From assembly GCA_023128825.1 (NCBI GenBank), contig JAGMDF010000093.1, positions 1-58,585 of the forward strand: a stretch of DNA of 58,585 bases, in the 5' to 3' direction. Shown here piece by piece: positions 49,852-56,898 of the stretch (its first letter is position 1; each line of letters opens with the position of its first letter). This stretch comes from Caldifarciminota bacterium. Its GTDB lineage: Bacteria > Hydrothermota > Tepidihabitantia > B3-TA06. The notes under the pieces were generated by a model. The model searched no databases. It was given only the letters and a program-made list of their open reading frames with translations, and was not told where the DNA came from. The position numbers and the translations under genes are program-made.

Positions 49852-49879
49852 AGTGTAGTCCCAATTATTCCTCTGTCAA
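49852..49879 (-). promoter_or_regulatory. promoter of the beta-helix lipoprotein gene
   Basis: Minus strand TTGACA (49879-49874), 16 bp, TACACT (49857-49852). A leader of ~30 nt contains GGAGGA, so this gene is leadered. Confidence 0.6.
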
Positions 49880-49984
49880 GACTTGCCTCACCATTTCAGG
49901 CCGTGCCATCTGGAAAGGATGGATCTCAAACAAAAGTAAACCGCACCGAAAATTCACCGATTAAAGGAATAGCATCGCTTCAGG

Positions 49985-50012
49985 TTGACAAAATCTGCAT
50001 TATGGATATGGT
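49985..50012 (+). promoter_or_regulatory. leaderless promoter of the 50019 mini-gene and plsY
   Basis: TTGACA (49985-49990), 16 bp, TATGGT (50007-50012). An ATG at 50019 follows after 6 nt. Confidence 0.6.
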
Positions 50013-50018
50013 AGGGTT

Positions 50019-50105
50019 ATGGTGGGGCGCAGATTTGTGGTCGCTGTACTCATATCAGGACGCACCTTTCAGAGATGGTTGGGATTTGCCAAAGGATGCA
50101 GCTAG
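50019..50105 (+). CDS. 28-residue leaderless ORF abutting plsY
   Basis: The ATG sits 6 nt after the -10 box, the same spacing as the leaderless genes in this window. The frame encodes MVGRRFVVAVLISGRTFQRW and eight more residues, and its TAG (50103-50105) touches the plsY ATG (50106). It is basic and partly hydrophobic. It may be a leader peptide that delivers ribosomes to plsY, which lacks a clear Shine-Dalgarno site. A different frame across the same DNA also overlaps plsY, so translation needs proof. Confidence 0.4.
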   Translation: MVGRRFVVAVLISGRTFQRWLGFAKGCS

Positions 50106-50741
50106 ATGAGCGTTGATCTTCTCAAGGTTTTTCTTTGGACCGGCGTCGGATTCCTATCCGGCTCGATGATGTTTTCGGTATGGATGGGAAAACTGCTACT
50201 AAAAAAAGACGTAAGGGCCTACGGTGATGCCAATCCCGGTGCGGCAAACGTATGGAAGGCGGGCGGCTGGAAGATAGGTCTTCCTGCAGGAATCCTGGAG
50301 TTATGGAAAGGCGCTGTGCCGGTAGGGCTGGCTCATTGGGCATTCGGTATTGAAGGCTGGTATCTGGTGCCAGTTGCATTGGCTCCGATTCTGGGGCACG
50401 CGTTCTCGCCCTTCCTCGGGTTCAAGGGAGGCAAGGCAGTGGCAGTGACCCTGGGGGTGTGGACCGGAATCACCCTCTGGGAAGGGATTGGGGTGCTGGG
50501 CATACTCATGGGGGTATTCTTCATCCTGCAGACCGTTGACTCCTGGGCTATCATCCTCGCCATGCTCGCATTCCTAGGCTACCTTCTCTTCCTCGGCCTG
50601 TTTGTTCGAGGGGTGGAGATTCCTTTACTTGCCATATGGGCAGGGAACATGGCGATATTCCTGTACAAGCATCGGGTGGATTTGAGGGAATCCATAAAGC
50701 CTCGCCCCTACATCGCAAGGCTATTCAGAAGGGCATCTTGA
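50106..50741 (+). CDS. plsY: acyl-phosphate:glycerol-3-phosphate acyltransferase PlsY
   Basis: It makes lysophosphatidate from acyl phosphate and glycerol 3-phosphate in the inner membrane. The three PlsY motifs are recognisable: SGSMMFSVWMGKLL near the N-terminus, GDANPGAANVWKAGG (canonical GSGNxGATN), and GHAFSPFLGFKGGKAVAV. Five or six membrane segments fit the 211 residues. The first motif is less canonical than usual. It precedes a glycosyltransferase gene with overlapping stop/start. A fatty-acid-kinase-like operon at 52115-54791 could supply the acyl phosphate. Confidence 0.87.
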   Translation: MSVDLLKVFLWTGVGFLSGSMMFSVWMGKLLLKKDVRAYGDANPGAANVWKAGGWKIGLPAGILELWKGAVPVGLAHWAFGIEGWYLVPVALAPILGHAFSPFLGFKGGKAVAVTLGVWTGITLWEGIGVLGILMGVFFILQTVDSWAIILAMLAFLGYLLFLGLFVRGVEIPLLAIWAGNMAIFLYKHRVDLRESIKPRPYIARLFRRAS

Positions 50742-51937
50742 GTAATATCTGGATAAACATTCAGGTTATCACTATTGTTTTCCTCCTGCTATTATTGCTG
50801 ATTGCTCTCAGCAACACAAGGAGCTTCCGCAGGTTAGGAGACTATCCTGCGCCTTCTCGCTTCCCGCGTGTCTCGATTCTGCTGCCTGCGCGTAATGAAG
50901 AACGAAACATCGCCGCATGCGTGCGTTCGCTTCTGGCTCAGGACTACCCTGACTTTGAGGTGATCGTCATTGATGACGAGTCTACTGACAGAACCTGGGA
51001 GGTGCTTGAGGGATTAACAAAAGAGAACAAAAGCTTGAAAATCCGTAAGGGCGAGCCTTTACCTCGTGGTTGGATAGGCAAGCACTGGGCATGTCATCAG
51101 CTGGTAGAGGTTGCAGGTGGAGAACTGTTTCTATTTACCGATGCCGATACCCGTCATCATCCAAACACCCTGCGAGAAGCGGTGGCAGCTTTTGAGGCGG
51201 AAGAAGCCGATTTCCTCACCGCCCTGCCCAGGGAAGAAGCTAAATCTTTAGGCGAAAAGTTGACCATACCCGTTATGTCCTTCGGCATCAACTCCTTTTT
51301 ACCTGTCGGTTTTGCGCATAGAACTCGCTTATCTGCCTTTTGCCTCGCAGTTGGTCAGTTCATGCTCTTTCGCCGCAAGGCGTATGAAAAGATCGGGGGT
51401 TACGAAGCCGCAAAGCAAAAAGTGCTGGATGATGTCTGGTTCGGGCGAAGGATCAAGGCGCACGGGTTACGCTGGAGAATAGTGGACGCAACTCACTATA
51501 TCAGTTGCCGGATGTATACCAACCTTGGGGAGGTCTCCGAGGGCTTCAGCAAGAATCTTTATGCCACTTTCAACAACAACATCCCCGTATACATTCTTGT
51601 CTGGCTGTGGCTTACTACGGTATTCATCTTGCCGGTGTTCGTGCTTGGATTAGCCATAACCGGCGTGGGCATCTCTGAAACTTCGGTGGTGCTTGTCCTC
51701 ATCACGATTGGATGCTCAGTTATCCTGTGGGGAATAACGCACCTGCGTTTCCACTACCCTTTATATCTAACGCTCCTCTATCCGGTTATCGTTTTCTTAT
51801 GGGTTCTCATGGCCGCCCGCTCAATGGTCATGACCATTGCCGGTAAGAACACATGGAAGGGCCGCACACTCAATATCAAAGAGAAACCTGTGGAAGAATC
51901 CGAGGATCTTGAGGATGTCCGGGACCGTCCCGCCTAA
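50738..51937 (+). CDS. membrane family 2 glycosyltransferase
   Basis: A TTG at 50738 overlaps the plsY stop (TTGA) and gives an N-terminal membrane helix (~3-22). The GT2 domain has VSILLPARNEERNIAACVRSLL, the nucleotide-binding DDESTDRTWE and the metal-binding DADTRHHP. Three membrane helices close the protein (~275-385). The layout resembles HpnB/CrtQ-type transferases acting on lipid acceptors. About 399 residues. Coupling to plsY suggests a glycolipid role (inference). An upstream in-frame ATG at 50636 lies inside plsY and is less likely. Confidence 0.85.
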   Translation: MSNIWINIQVITIVFLLLLLLIALSNTRSFRRLGDYPAPSRFPRVSILLPARNEERNIAACVRSLLAQDYPDFEVIVIDDESTDRTWEVLEGLTKENKSLKIRKGEPLPRGWIGKHWACHQLVEVAGGELFLFTDADTRHHPNTLREAVAAFEAEEADFLTALPREEAKSLGEKLTIPVMSFGINSFLPVGFAHRTRLSAFCLAVGQFMLFRRKAYEKIGGYEAAKQKVLDDVWFGRRIKAHGLRWRIVDATHYISCRMYTNLGEVSEGFSKNLYATFNNNIPVYILVWLWLTTVFILPVFVLGLAITGVGISETSVVLVLITIGCSVILWGITHLRFHYPLYLTLLYPVIVFLWVLMAARSMVMTIAGKNTWKGRTLNIKEKPVEESEDLEDVRDRPA

Positions 51938-52114
51938 ACTGAATTCCTTACTGGGATACAAGTAATTGACGATACAGAATCTAAAACCGTCTGTTTGCAC
52001 GGGCTAGAGAGCCTGTGCCACACGCACTCCATAGCGGCAGAGGAACAGAGGGTGAGGGAAACGATGTAGAACACTCCTGTCTGTTCATAAATCCCGACCC
52101 CTATGAATCCGAAG
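51938..52114. other. gene-free gap with a small palindromic repeat
   Basis: GCACGGGCTAGAGAGCCTGTGC near 51998 is a variant of the palindrome near 1291. No terminator with a T-run was recognised and no gene is seen. Confidence 0.5.
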
Positions 52115-52978
52115 CTAGTAGTAATAGGCAACGAGTATGGTCCCCGGTCCGGTGTTTGATCCCACCAAGGCAGTCAATTGCGAAACAAACAGAAGCTCCG
52201 CATTCAGGTCCCCGATCCCTTGTTTCAACCTGGATATGGATTCCTGAGGAAGATCGGCATGAGCAACAGCTATTCTAAGTTTTCCTTTTCGAGAAACCTT
52301 CTTCAACTCTTTTAGTATCACTGAAATCCTATCCTTACCTGAGAACTTGAGGCCGGTCGTCTTTATCTGACCTCCTACAATCCCTATAGCCGGACGAACC
52401 CCTGCTTTCTGAAGAAGCAAGGCCGGAGTAGCCCAAGGCTGACGAAGTCTGCCACCCTGCACAAGCCAGGTAAGATCTTCAATAATGCCGAATAATCTTA
52501 CACTATTTCTGAATTCTTCGAGTATTTCCAATATCTCCGCAAGCCCTTTACCTTCATTAATCAACTCCTGGGCCTTCCAGACAACCAATCCTTCCGCTAC
52601 CGAGGCCAGGTGGGTATCGAATATCTCGATCCGCTCCTGCTCTTCTGCTGGCATCTGGTTTCTCGCCTGGGTTGCCGAATCAAACGTGCCTGACCATCCT
52701 TTGAATAATAGGATTGCCAGGACCTTATCGAATTTCTCAAGAGACCTCTTGTAGGCCTTCTTGAACCTCAAAGGCGGCGGTGCAGAGGTCGTGGCGGTCT
52801 TCTTGATCTCCCTCATCCTCTGATAAAGAGCTTTTGTATCTTTGATCTCCTCGTCTTCATCAGGGAACCAGACCGGATATTTGACTATCTCGATATCGTG
52901 TTTTTGAGCGAAATCTTCGGCTATATTGGACGCCTCGTCGGTTACTATACCTATTCTTCTTCTAGCTGAGGTGCCCAT
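52115..52978 (-). CDS. DegV-family protein (FakB-like fatty-acid-binding), copy 2
   Basis: FakB proteins hold a fatty acid while FakA phosphorylates it. The N-terminus is RRRIGIVTDEASNIAEDFA, where the family's usual TDSxxDL is TDEASNI. TSAPPPLRFKKAYK sits where TSQPSP binds the lipid head group, and WSGTFDSATQARN stands for LSGTYQSA. C-terminal GIVGGQIKTTGLKFSGKDR and GSNTGPGTILVAYYY complete a 287-residue protein. The ATG at 52978 is chosen because it aligns with the start of copy 1. It is strongly similar to the upstream gene (tandem duplication). Confidence 0.85.
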   Translation of the reverse strand: MGTSARRRIGIVTDEASNIAEDFAQKHDIEIVKYPVWFPDEDEEIKDTKALYQRMREIKKTATTSAPPPLRFKKAYKRSLEKFDKVLAILLFKGWSGTFDSATQARNQMPAEEQERIEIFDTHLASVAEGLVVWKAQELINEGKGLAEILEILEEFRNSVRLFGIIEDLTWLVQGGRLRQPWATPALLLQKAGVRPAIGIVGGQIKTTGLKFSGKDRISVILKELKKVSRKGKLRIAVAHADLPQESISRLKQGIGDLNAELLFVSQLTALVGSNTGPGTILVAYYY

Positions 52979-52991
52979 AATCCATTTACCC

Positions 52992-53855
52992 TCACATGAA
53001 GTAATAACCAACGAGTATGGTTCCTGGCCCGGTGTGCGCTCCCACCACAGGGGTTAATTGCGAAACAAATAGAAGTTCCACGTCTAGTCCTTCAATTCCT
53101 TGTTTTAACCTCAATACTTCCTCAGGGATATCGGCATGAGTAATAGCTATTCCGATTTTAGCTTTTCGGGAAGCCTTCCTTAATTCCTTCAGGATTACCG
53201 GAACCCTATCTTTAGCGAACAGTTTAAGGCCGGTCGTTTTTACCTGGCCGTTTAGGATTCCTATAGCCGGGCGAATCCCTGCCTTTTGAAGAAGTAACGC
53301 TGGTGTAGCCCAAGGTTCGTGAAGTCTACCGCCGTGTACGAGCCAGACAAGGTCTTCCATAAAACCCAATAATTTCACATTATTCCTAAATTCTTTCAGG
53401 ATCTCCAAGATTTCTACAAGCCCTTTACCTTGATCAATCAACTCCTGGGCCTTCCAAACTACCAATCCTTCGGCTGCTGCAGCCAGGTGAGAATCAAAGA
53501 TCTCGATCCGCTCCCGTTCCTCTGAAGACATCCGGTTTTTGGCTTGCGTTGCGGAGTTGAACGCAGCTGACAATTCCTTAAATAGTAAAATTACTAAAAC
53601 TTTGTCGAATTTTTCCAAAGTTTTCTTATAAATTTTCTTAAACATTAAAGGTGATGGAGCAGCAGTACGAGGCATCTTTTTTGTCTGTCTCATTCTCTGA
53701 TAAAGGGCCTTGGTGTCCTCGATCTCCTCTTCCTCGTCCGGGAACCAAACCGAATATCTAGCTATCTCTATATGATGTTCTTTAGCGAAATCCTCTGATA
53801 AATTGGCTACTCCATCGGTTACTATACCTATCTTTCTTTTGGCTGAACCACCCAT
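52992..53855 (-). CDS. DegV-family protein (FakB-like fatty-acid-binding), copy 1
   Basis: It has the same architecture as the 52115 protein with diverged details: IVTDGVANLSEDFA, RTAAPSPLMFKKIYK, LSAAFNSATQAKN, GIRPAIGILNGQVKTTGLK and GAHTGPGTILVGYYF. Length is 287 residues. It lies 3 bp downstream of the DAK-domain gene. Differences at the lipid-head positions (APSP here, APPP in copy 2) suggest the two may prefer different fatty acids, as FakB1 and FakB2 do; that is inference. Confidence 0.85.
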   Translation of the reverse strand: MGGSAKRKIGIVTDGVANLSEDFAKEHHIEIARYSVWFPDEEEEIEDTKALYQRMRQTKKMPRTAAPSPLMFKKIYKKTLEKFDKVLVILLFKELSAAFNSATQAKNRMSSEERERIEIFDSHLAAAAEGLVVWKAQELIDQGKGLVEILEILKEFRNNVKLLGFMEDLVWLVHGGRLHEPWATPALLLQKAGIRPAIGILNGQVKTTGLKLFAKDRVPVILKELRKASRKAKIGIAITHADIPEEVLRLKQGIEGLDVELLFVSQLTPVVGAHTGPGTILVGYYFM

Positions 53856-53858
53856 AAT

Positions 53859-54791
53859 CTATTCCTCCTCGGTTAAATCCTCTAATCTAAAATCCTCTAC
53901 CCGGCTGAATCTGTGGGCAACCTCGGCTACCTTTTGGGGGGAATCGGTATGGATGTGTAAAGCTACCCTTTTTCGGGATGGGGAGATGCGAATATCCAGA
54001 CTATCCCCTAAGGACGAGAATGCTTCTCTAAGTGCATCTTCGTTGAGATCCTCTTCCCCTTTTATTACTACCACCACCCCTGCTCTTTCCCGGATCGCTT
54101 CAGCTATCGCCTCCTGCAAGCCCTCCAGGAAGATCAAAAAACCCAGCGCACCGGCATCAACCACATGGTTGGCTTGCAGCACCTGGATCTCCTCGGGTGT
54201 ATTCTTCCCCTTAAGTAGATCGCCTAACATGTCGGTGGTCCCCTCGACGGCAACCCTGGCCTGAGAGATTATTCCTTCAAACAGAGAGACGAGGTTCTTT
54301 TCATTTTCATATAGAGTTAAGGCGGTTTGAGCAGAACGAGAGATGGGATCTAAAATGGTTCCCTGGCGTGGTTCGACAAACACCCGATATCCCCAATCCC
54401 TTCCCCTCTGCATTGCGTGGGCCATGCTCATCGAGTTAAGGACCAGCTCCTCGGCAAGATAGTTGAGGAAACCCGCGAACCAGCCGGTAAAGATCATCCC
54501 GGCGTTACCCCTGGCCGCTCCCAGCAGTATCTCCTCCTGAAGATTCTCGATCAACCCCCTCTTTGACAGGTGGTTGCTTTGTCTTATCCCCCTGAGAATA
54601 CTTCTAATGGTAACCACCAGGTTGTCGCCGGTATCGCAGTCCCTCACCGGGAAGTAGTTCATGTCGTTCACCTCCTCTTTTCGCGGGGAGATGCGGTCAA
54701 GAAACTTCTCAAAGATATTTACGAGAAGACCCTTTGAGATCTCTATCTCTGAGATGAAGATTCCCTGAACTTTATCATCCTTTCGATGCAT
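53859..54791 (-). CDS. DAK/DhaL-domain kinase (FakA-like), short form
   Basis: It probably phosphorylates fatty acids bound to the two DegV proteins. The ATP-site motif is NYFPVRDCDTGDNLVVTI (canonical NxxPVPDGDTGTN), followed by LGAARGNAGMIFTGWFAGF, and DAGALGFLIFLEGL. The C-terminal ~80 residues (VVVVIKGEEDLNEDALREAF, VALHIHTDSPQKVAEVA) match the FakA middle domain. At 310 residues it lacks the second half of FakA (~550 residues), including the FakB-contacting C-terminal region. The first ~30 residues (MHRKDDKVQGIFISEIEISKG) are extra and precede the usual start region. The ATG is 9 nt after the -10 box. Confidence 0.8.
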   Translation of the reverse strand: MHRKDDKVQGIFISEIEISKGLLVNIFEKFLDRISPRKEEVNDMNYFPVRDCDTGDNLVVTIRSILRGIRQSNHLSKRGLIENLQEEILLGAARGNAGMIFTGWFAGFLNYLAEELVLNSMSMAHAMQRGRDWGYRVFVEPRQGTILDPISRSAQTALTLYENEKNLVSLFEGIISQARVAVEGTTDMLGDLLKGKNTPEEIQVLQANHVVDAGALGFLIFLEGLQEAIAEAIRERAGVVVVIKGEEDLNEDALREAFSSLGDSLDIRISPSRKRVALHIHTDSPQKVAEVAHRFSRVEDFRLEDLTEEE

Positions 54792-54800
54792 GGTGCCTGA

Positions 54801-54828
54801 ATTCTAGCCACGAACTTTGGCCTGTCAA
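54801..54828 (-). promoter_or_regulatory. promoter of the FakA/FakB-like operon (near-leaderless)
   Basis: Minus strand TTGACA (54828-54823), 16 bp, TAGAAT (54806-54801). The ATG at 54791 follows after 9 nt. Confidence 0.65.
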
Positions 54829-54868
54829 GCCAAAACCCTCACCCCTTGAAATATCTGCATCATAAAGA

Positions 54869-54894
54869 AACACCCTCGCTCATGTGAGGGTGTT
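54869..54894. terminator. hairpin, possible terminator
   Basis: AACACCCTC (54869-54877) pairs with GAGGGTGTT (54886-54894). On the minus strand it is followed by TCTTTA. It lies between divergent genes, so its role is unclear. Confidence 0.4.
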
Positions 54895-54903
54895 AAACCT
54901 TTC

Positions 54904-54960
54904 GTGGTCCCAGCGGCGTTGTGCCTGCGCCCCCATCGGGTGAAGCGACGGCGTGGGGTA
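54904..54960 (+). repeat. hairpin family A copy, diverged and enlarged
   Basis: GTGGTCCCAGCGGCG at the left and GCGTGGGGTA at the right frame an interior with GCGCCCCC/ATCGGGTGAAGCG pairing. It lies 31 bp before the -35 box of the deacetylase gene. Confidence 0.5.
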
Positions 54961-54991
54961 AAAACAACCTCAAGCCGCACGGCCAATTCAC

Positions 54992-55019
54992 TTGACCTGG
55001 TCGGGATTTCGGTTATATT
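54992..55019 (+). promoter_or_regulatory. leaderless promoter of the deacetylase-methyltransferase pair
   Basis: TTGACC (54992-54997), 16 bp, TATATT (55014-55019). The ATG at 55026 follows after 6 nt. Confidence 0.7.
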
Positions 55020-55025
55020 TTGAGT

Positions 55026-55841
55026 ATGATAAACGCCCTCACGGTTGACCTGGAGGAATGGTTCTGCGGACACATTTTGGAGCGAGGGATCAGGAAGGAA
55101 GATTGGAACAAACAAGAGCTGCGAGTAGTCAGGAACACGGAACGCCTTCTAAAGATATTGTCAAATCACAAAACCAAGGCGACGTTTTTTGTCCTTGGCT
55201 GGCTTGCCGAACGTGTCCCGGAGCTGATTAGTGAGATAGAAGTCGAAGGCCACGAGATAGCCACCCACGGATATTCACATACCTCGCTTACCGAGATGAC
55301 GCCCAAATCCTTCGAGCAGGATCTAAAGAAGGCCCTTGACGTTACAAGAAAATGCGTAAAACAGGAGATACTGGGGTTCCGTGCGCCCTCTTTTACCATC
55401 ACGAGCGCAACCCTGTGGGCGTTACGGATACTTAAAAACAACGGCATCCGATACGATTCCTCTATCTTCCCTACGAGCTTTCATCCTGATTACGGCATTT
55501 CGAACGCGCCGCTGGCAATCCACAAGCTGGATAACTCATTGATAGAGGTTCCATTAAGCTGCGTGGAGGTAATGGGCAGAAGGATACCTTGCGGAGGGGG
55601 TTATTTCAGGCTCTATCCCTACGGCCTGACAAAGGCCCTTCTTAAGCGATGCAACCGCGAGGGGCGTCCTGTTGTTTTCTACCTGCACCCGTGGGAGCTT
55701 GACCCTGCCCAACCAAGGGTCAAGCTGGGGCCAATCAACACGCTCCGGCATTACTACAATCTTGATAAGACGACCGAGCGATTGGAGCGCTTATTGACCG
55801 ACTTCAGGTTTACCTCGATAAGAAAACTGCTTGGATTATGA
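55026..55841 (+). CDS. polysaccharide deacetylase (NodB-like, XrtA-system/DUF3473 type)
   Basis: It removes N-acetyl groups from an envelope or exopolysaccharide. The NodB core is visible: ALTVDLEEWF with the catalytic/metal Asp, KATFFVLGWLAERVP, HEIATHGYSHTSLTEM with the metal His pair, and GFRAPSFTIT. The DUF3473-like tail has CGGGYFRLYPYGL and FYLHPWELDP. Length is 271 residues. The leaderless promoter fixes the ATG at 55026. No exosortase is in the window. The stop overlaps the methyltransferase gene (ATGA). Confidence 0.9.
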   Translation: MINALTVDLEEWFCGHILERGIRKEDWNKQELRVVRNTERLLKILSNHKTKATFFVLGWLAERVPELISEIEVEGHEIATHGYSHTSLTEMTPKSFEQDLKKALDVTRKCVKQEILGFRAPSFTITSATLWALRILKNNGIRYDSSIFPTSFHPDYGISNAPLAIHKLDNSLIEVPLSCVEVMGRRIPCGGGYFRLYPYGLTKALLKRCNREGRPVVFYLHPWELDPAQPRVKLGPINTLRHYYNLDKTTERLERLLTDFRFTSIRKLLGL

Positions 55842-56488
55842 AAAGAATGCTTGAGCAGAAGGATTTCTGGGACGCCGAGTCAGAGCGGTTCGACGCGATA
55901 TATTCGCACAAGAAAAGTAGATTTGCGGTACTGCTGGACAAGTCGTTTCGGTGGGTCATGTATCGAAGATTTGAGTTCACCCTTAAGCAGTCCGAGCCGA
56001 TTCACGCCAAAACCTTTCTTGACGTCGGCTGCGGGACAGGCCGGTATTCTTTGGAGCTTGCCCGAAGAGGAGCTGTAAGTGTTGTAGGTATAGATGTTTC
56101 AGGGAGGATGATTAAAGTTTGCAACCGACGTGCTAAAAAAGAGAACATCGAGGATAGAACCAGGTTCATCCTGACGGACATAATGGAATACGAGCCGGAC
56201 GAGGCCTTTGACATCTGTATCGGGATGGGTGTCTTGGATTATATCAAAAATCCCTTGCCGACGCTGACTAGAATAAGAGGATTGACCAGGGAGAAAGCCT
56301 TTCTCAGCTTCCCTGTGCTTTGGAGCTGGAGGACGTTACCCCGCAAGATCAGGCTGGGATTAAAACGATGCCCTGTGTATTTCTATACGAGGCGCAGGAT
56401 TTATGGGTTGCTCGCCGATGCTGGATTCAAAAGAATTATCATCAAAAAGATGGGTCCCATGTACTTCGTGATCGCCTTTAGGGAATAA
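55838..56488 (+). CDS. class I SAM-dependent methyltransferase
   Basis: A Rossmann-type methyltransferase. The SAM motif FLDVGCGTGRYSLELARRG is at ~64-82, GIDVSGRMI at ~89, and DICIGMGVLDYI at ~125. Length is 216 residues, cytoplasmic. It is coupled to the deacetylase by an ATGA overlap, so it may act on a sugar or lipid intermediate of the same pathway (inference). The acceptor cannot be told from sequence. Confidence 0.85.
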   Translation: MKRMLEQKDFWDAESERFDAIYSHKKSRFAVLLDKSFRWVMYRRFEFTLKQSEPIHAKTFLDVGCGTGRYSLELARRGAVSVVGIDVSGRMIKVCNRRAKKENIEDRTRFILTDIMEYEPDEAFDICIGMGVLDYIKNPLPTLTRIRGLTREKAFLSFPVLWSWRTLPRKIRLGLKRCPVYFYTRRRIYGLLADAGFKRIIIKKMGPMYFVIAFRE

Positions 56489-56541
56489 CTCCCTCTCCCA
56501 AAGTTTGTTAAGTATCTTTGAGTTAGAGGCCCCAATAAAGA

Positions 56542-56563
56542 GGCCCGCCTTGTAAGGCGGGCC
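56542..56563 (-). terminator. intrinsic terminator downstream of 5S rRNA
   Basis: GGCCCGCCTT and AAGGCGGGCC form a perfect 10-bp stem with a two-base gap. On the minus strand it is followed by TCTTTATT. It lies 13 bp after the 5S 3' end. Confidence 0.75.
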
Positions 56564-56575
56564 ACCAAGTAATAG

Positions 56576-56691
<116 letters not shown>

Positions 56692-56731
56692 AACTCACTT
56701 CTCCAAATCCTCTCTTCACTCAAGTAAGGGA

Positions 56732-56759
56732 ATTATATACACCAGCCGCCCGATGTCAA
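56732..56759 (-). promoter_or_regulatory. dedicated promoter of 5S rRNA
   Basis: Minus strand TTGACA (56759-56754), 16 bp, TATAAT (56737-56732), both perfect. The start near 56725 lies ~34 nt before mature 5S. Confidence 0.8.
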
Positions 56760-56765
56760 GTCTTG

Positions 56766-56823
56766 GACTAGCTTTCCCCTCACCTCTAACTCCTCTCCTA
56801 GAGGGAGAGGGCCGGGGTGAGGG
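56766..56823. repeat. CTCTCCT/GGGGTGAGGG-type repeat
   Basis: CCCCTCACC...CTCTCC-TAGA-GGGAGAGGG-CCGGGGTGAGGG: the ends and the middle each form inverted repeats. Similar blocks occur near 2797 and 28741. Confidence 0.65.
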
Positions 56824-56898
56824 AAGTGTGGAACAGACACATCGTGCCCCTGTCGGGTACTCCTGTCTGTTTTATTCGTCAACTTAACAAGGTGAGAG

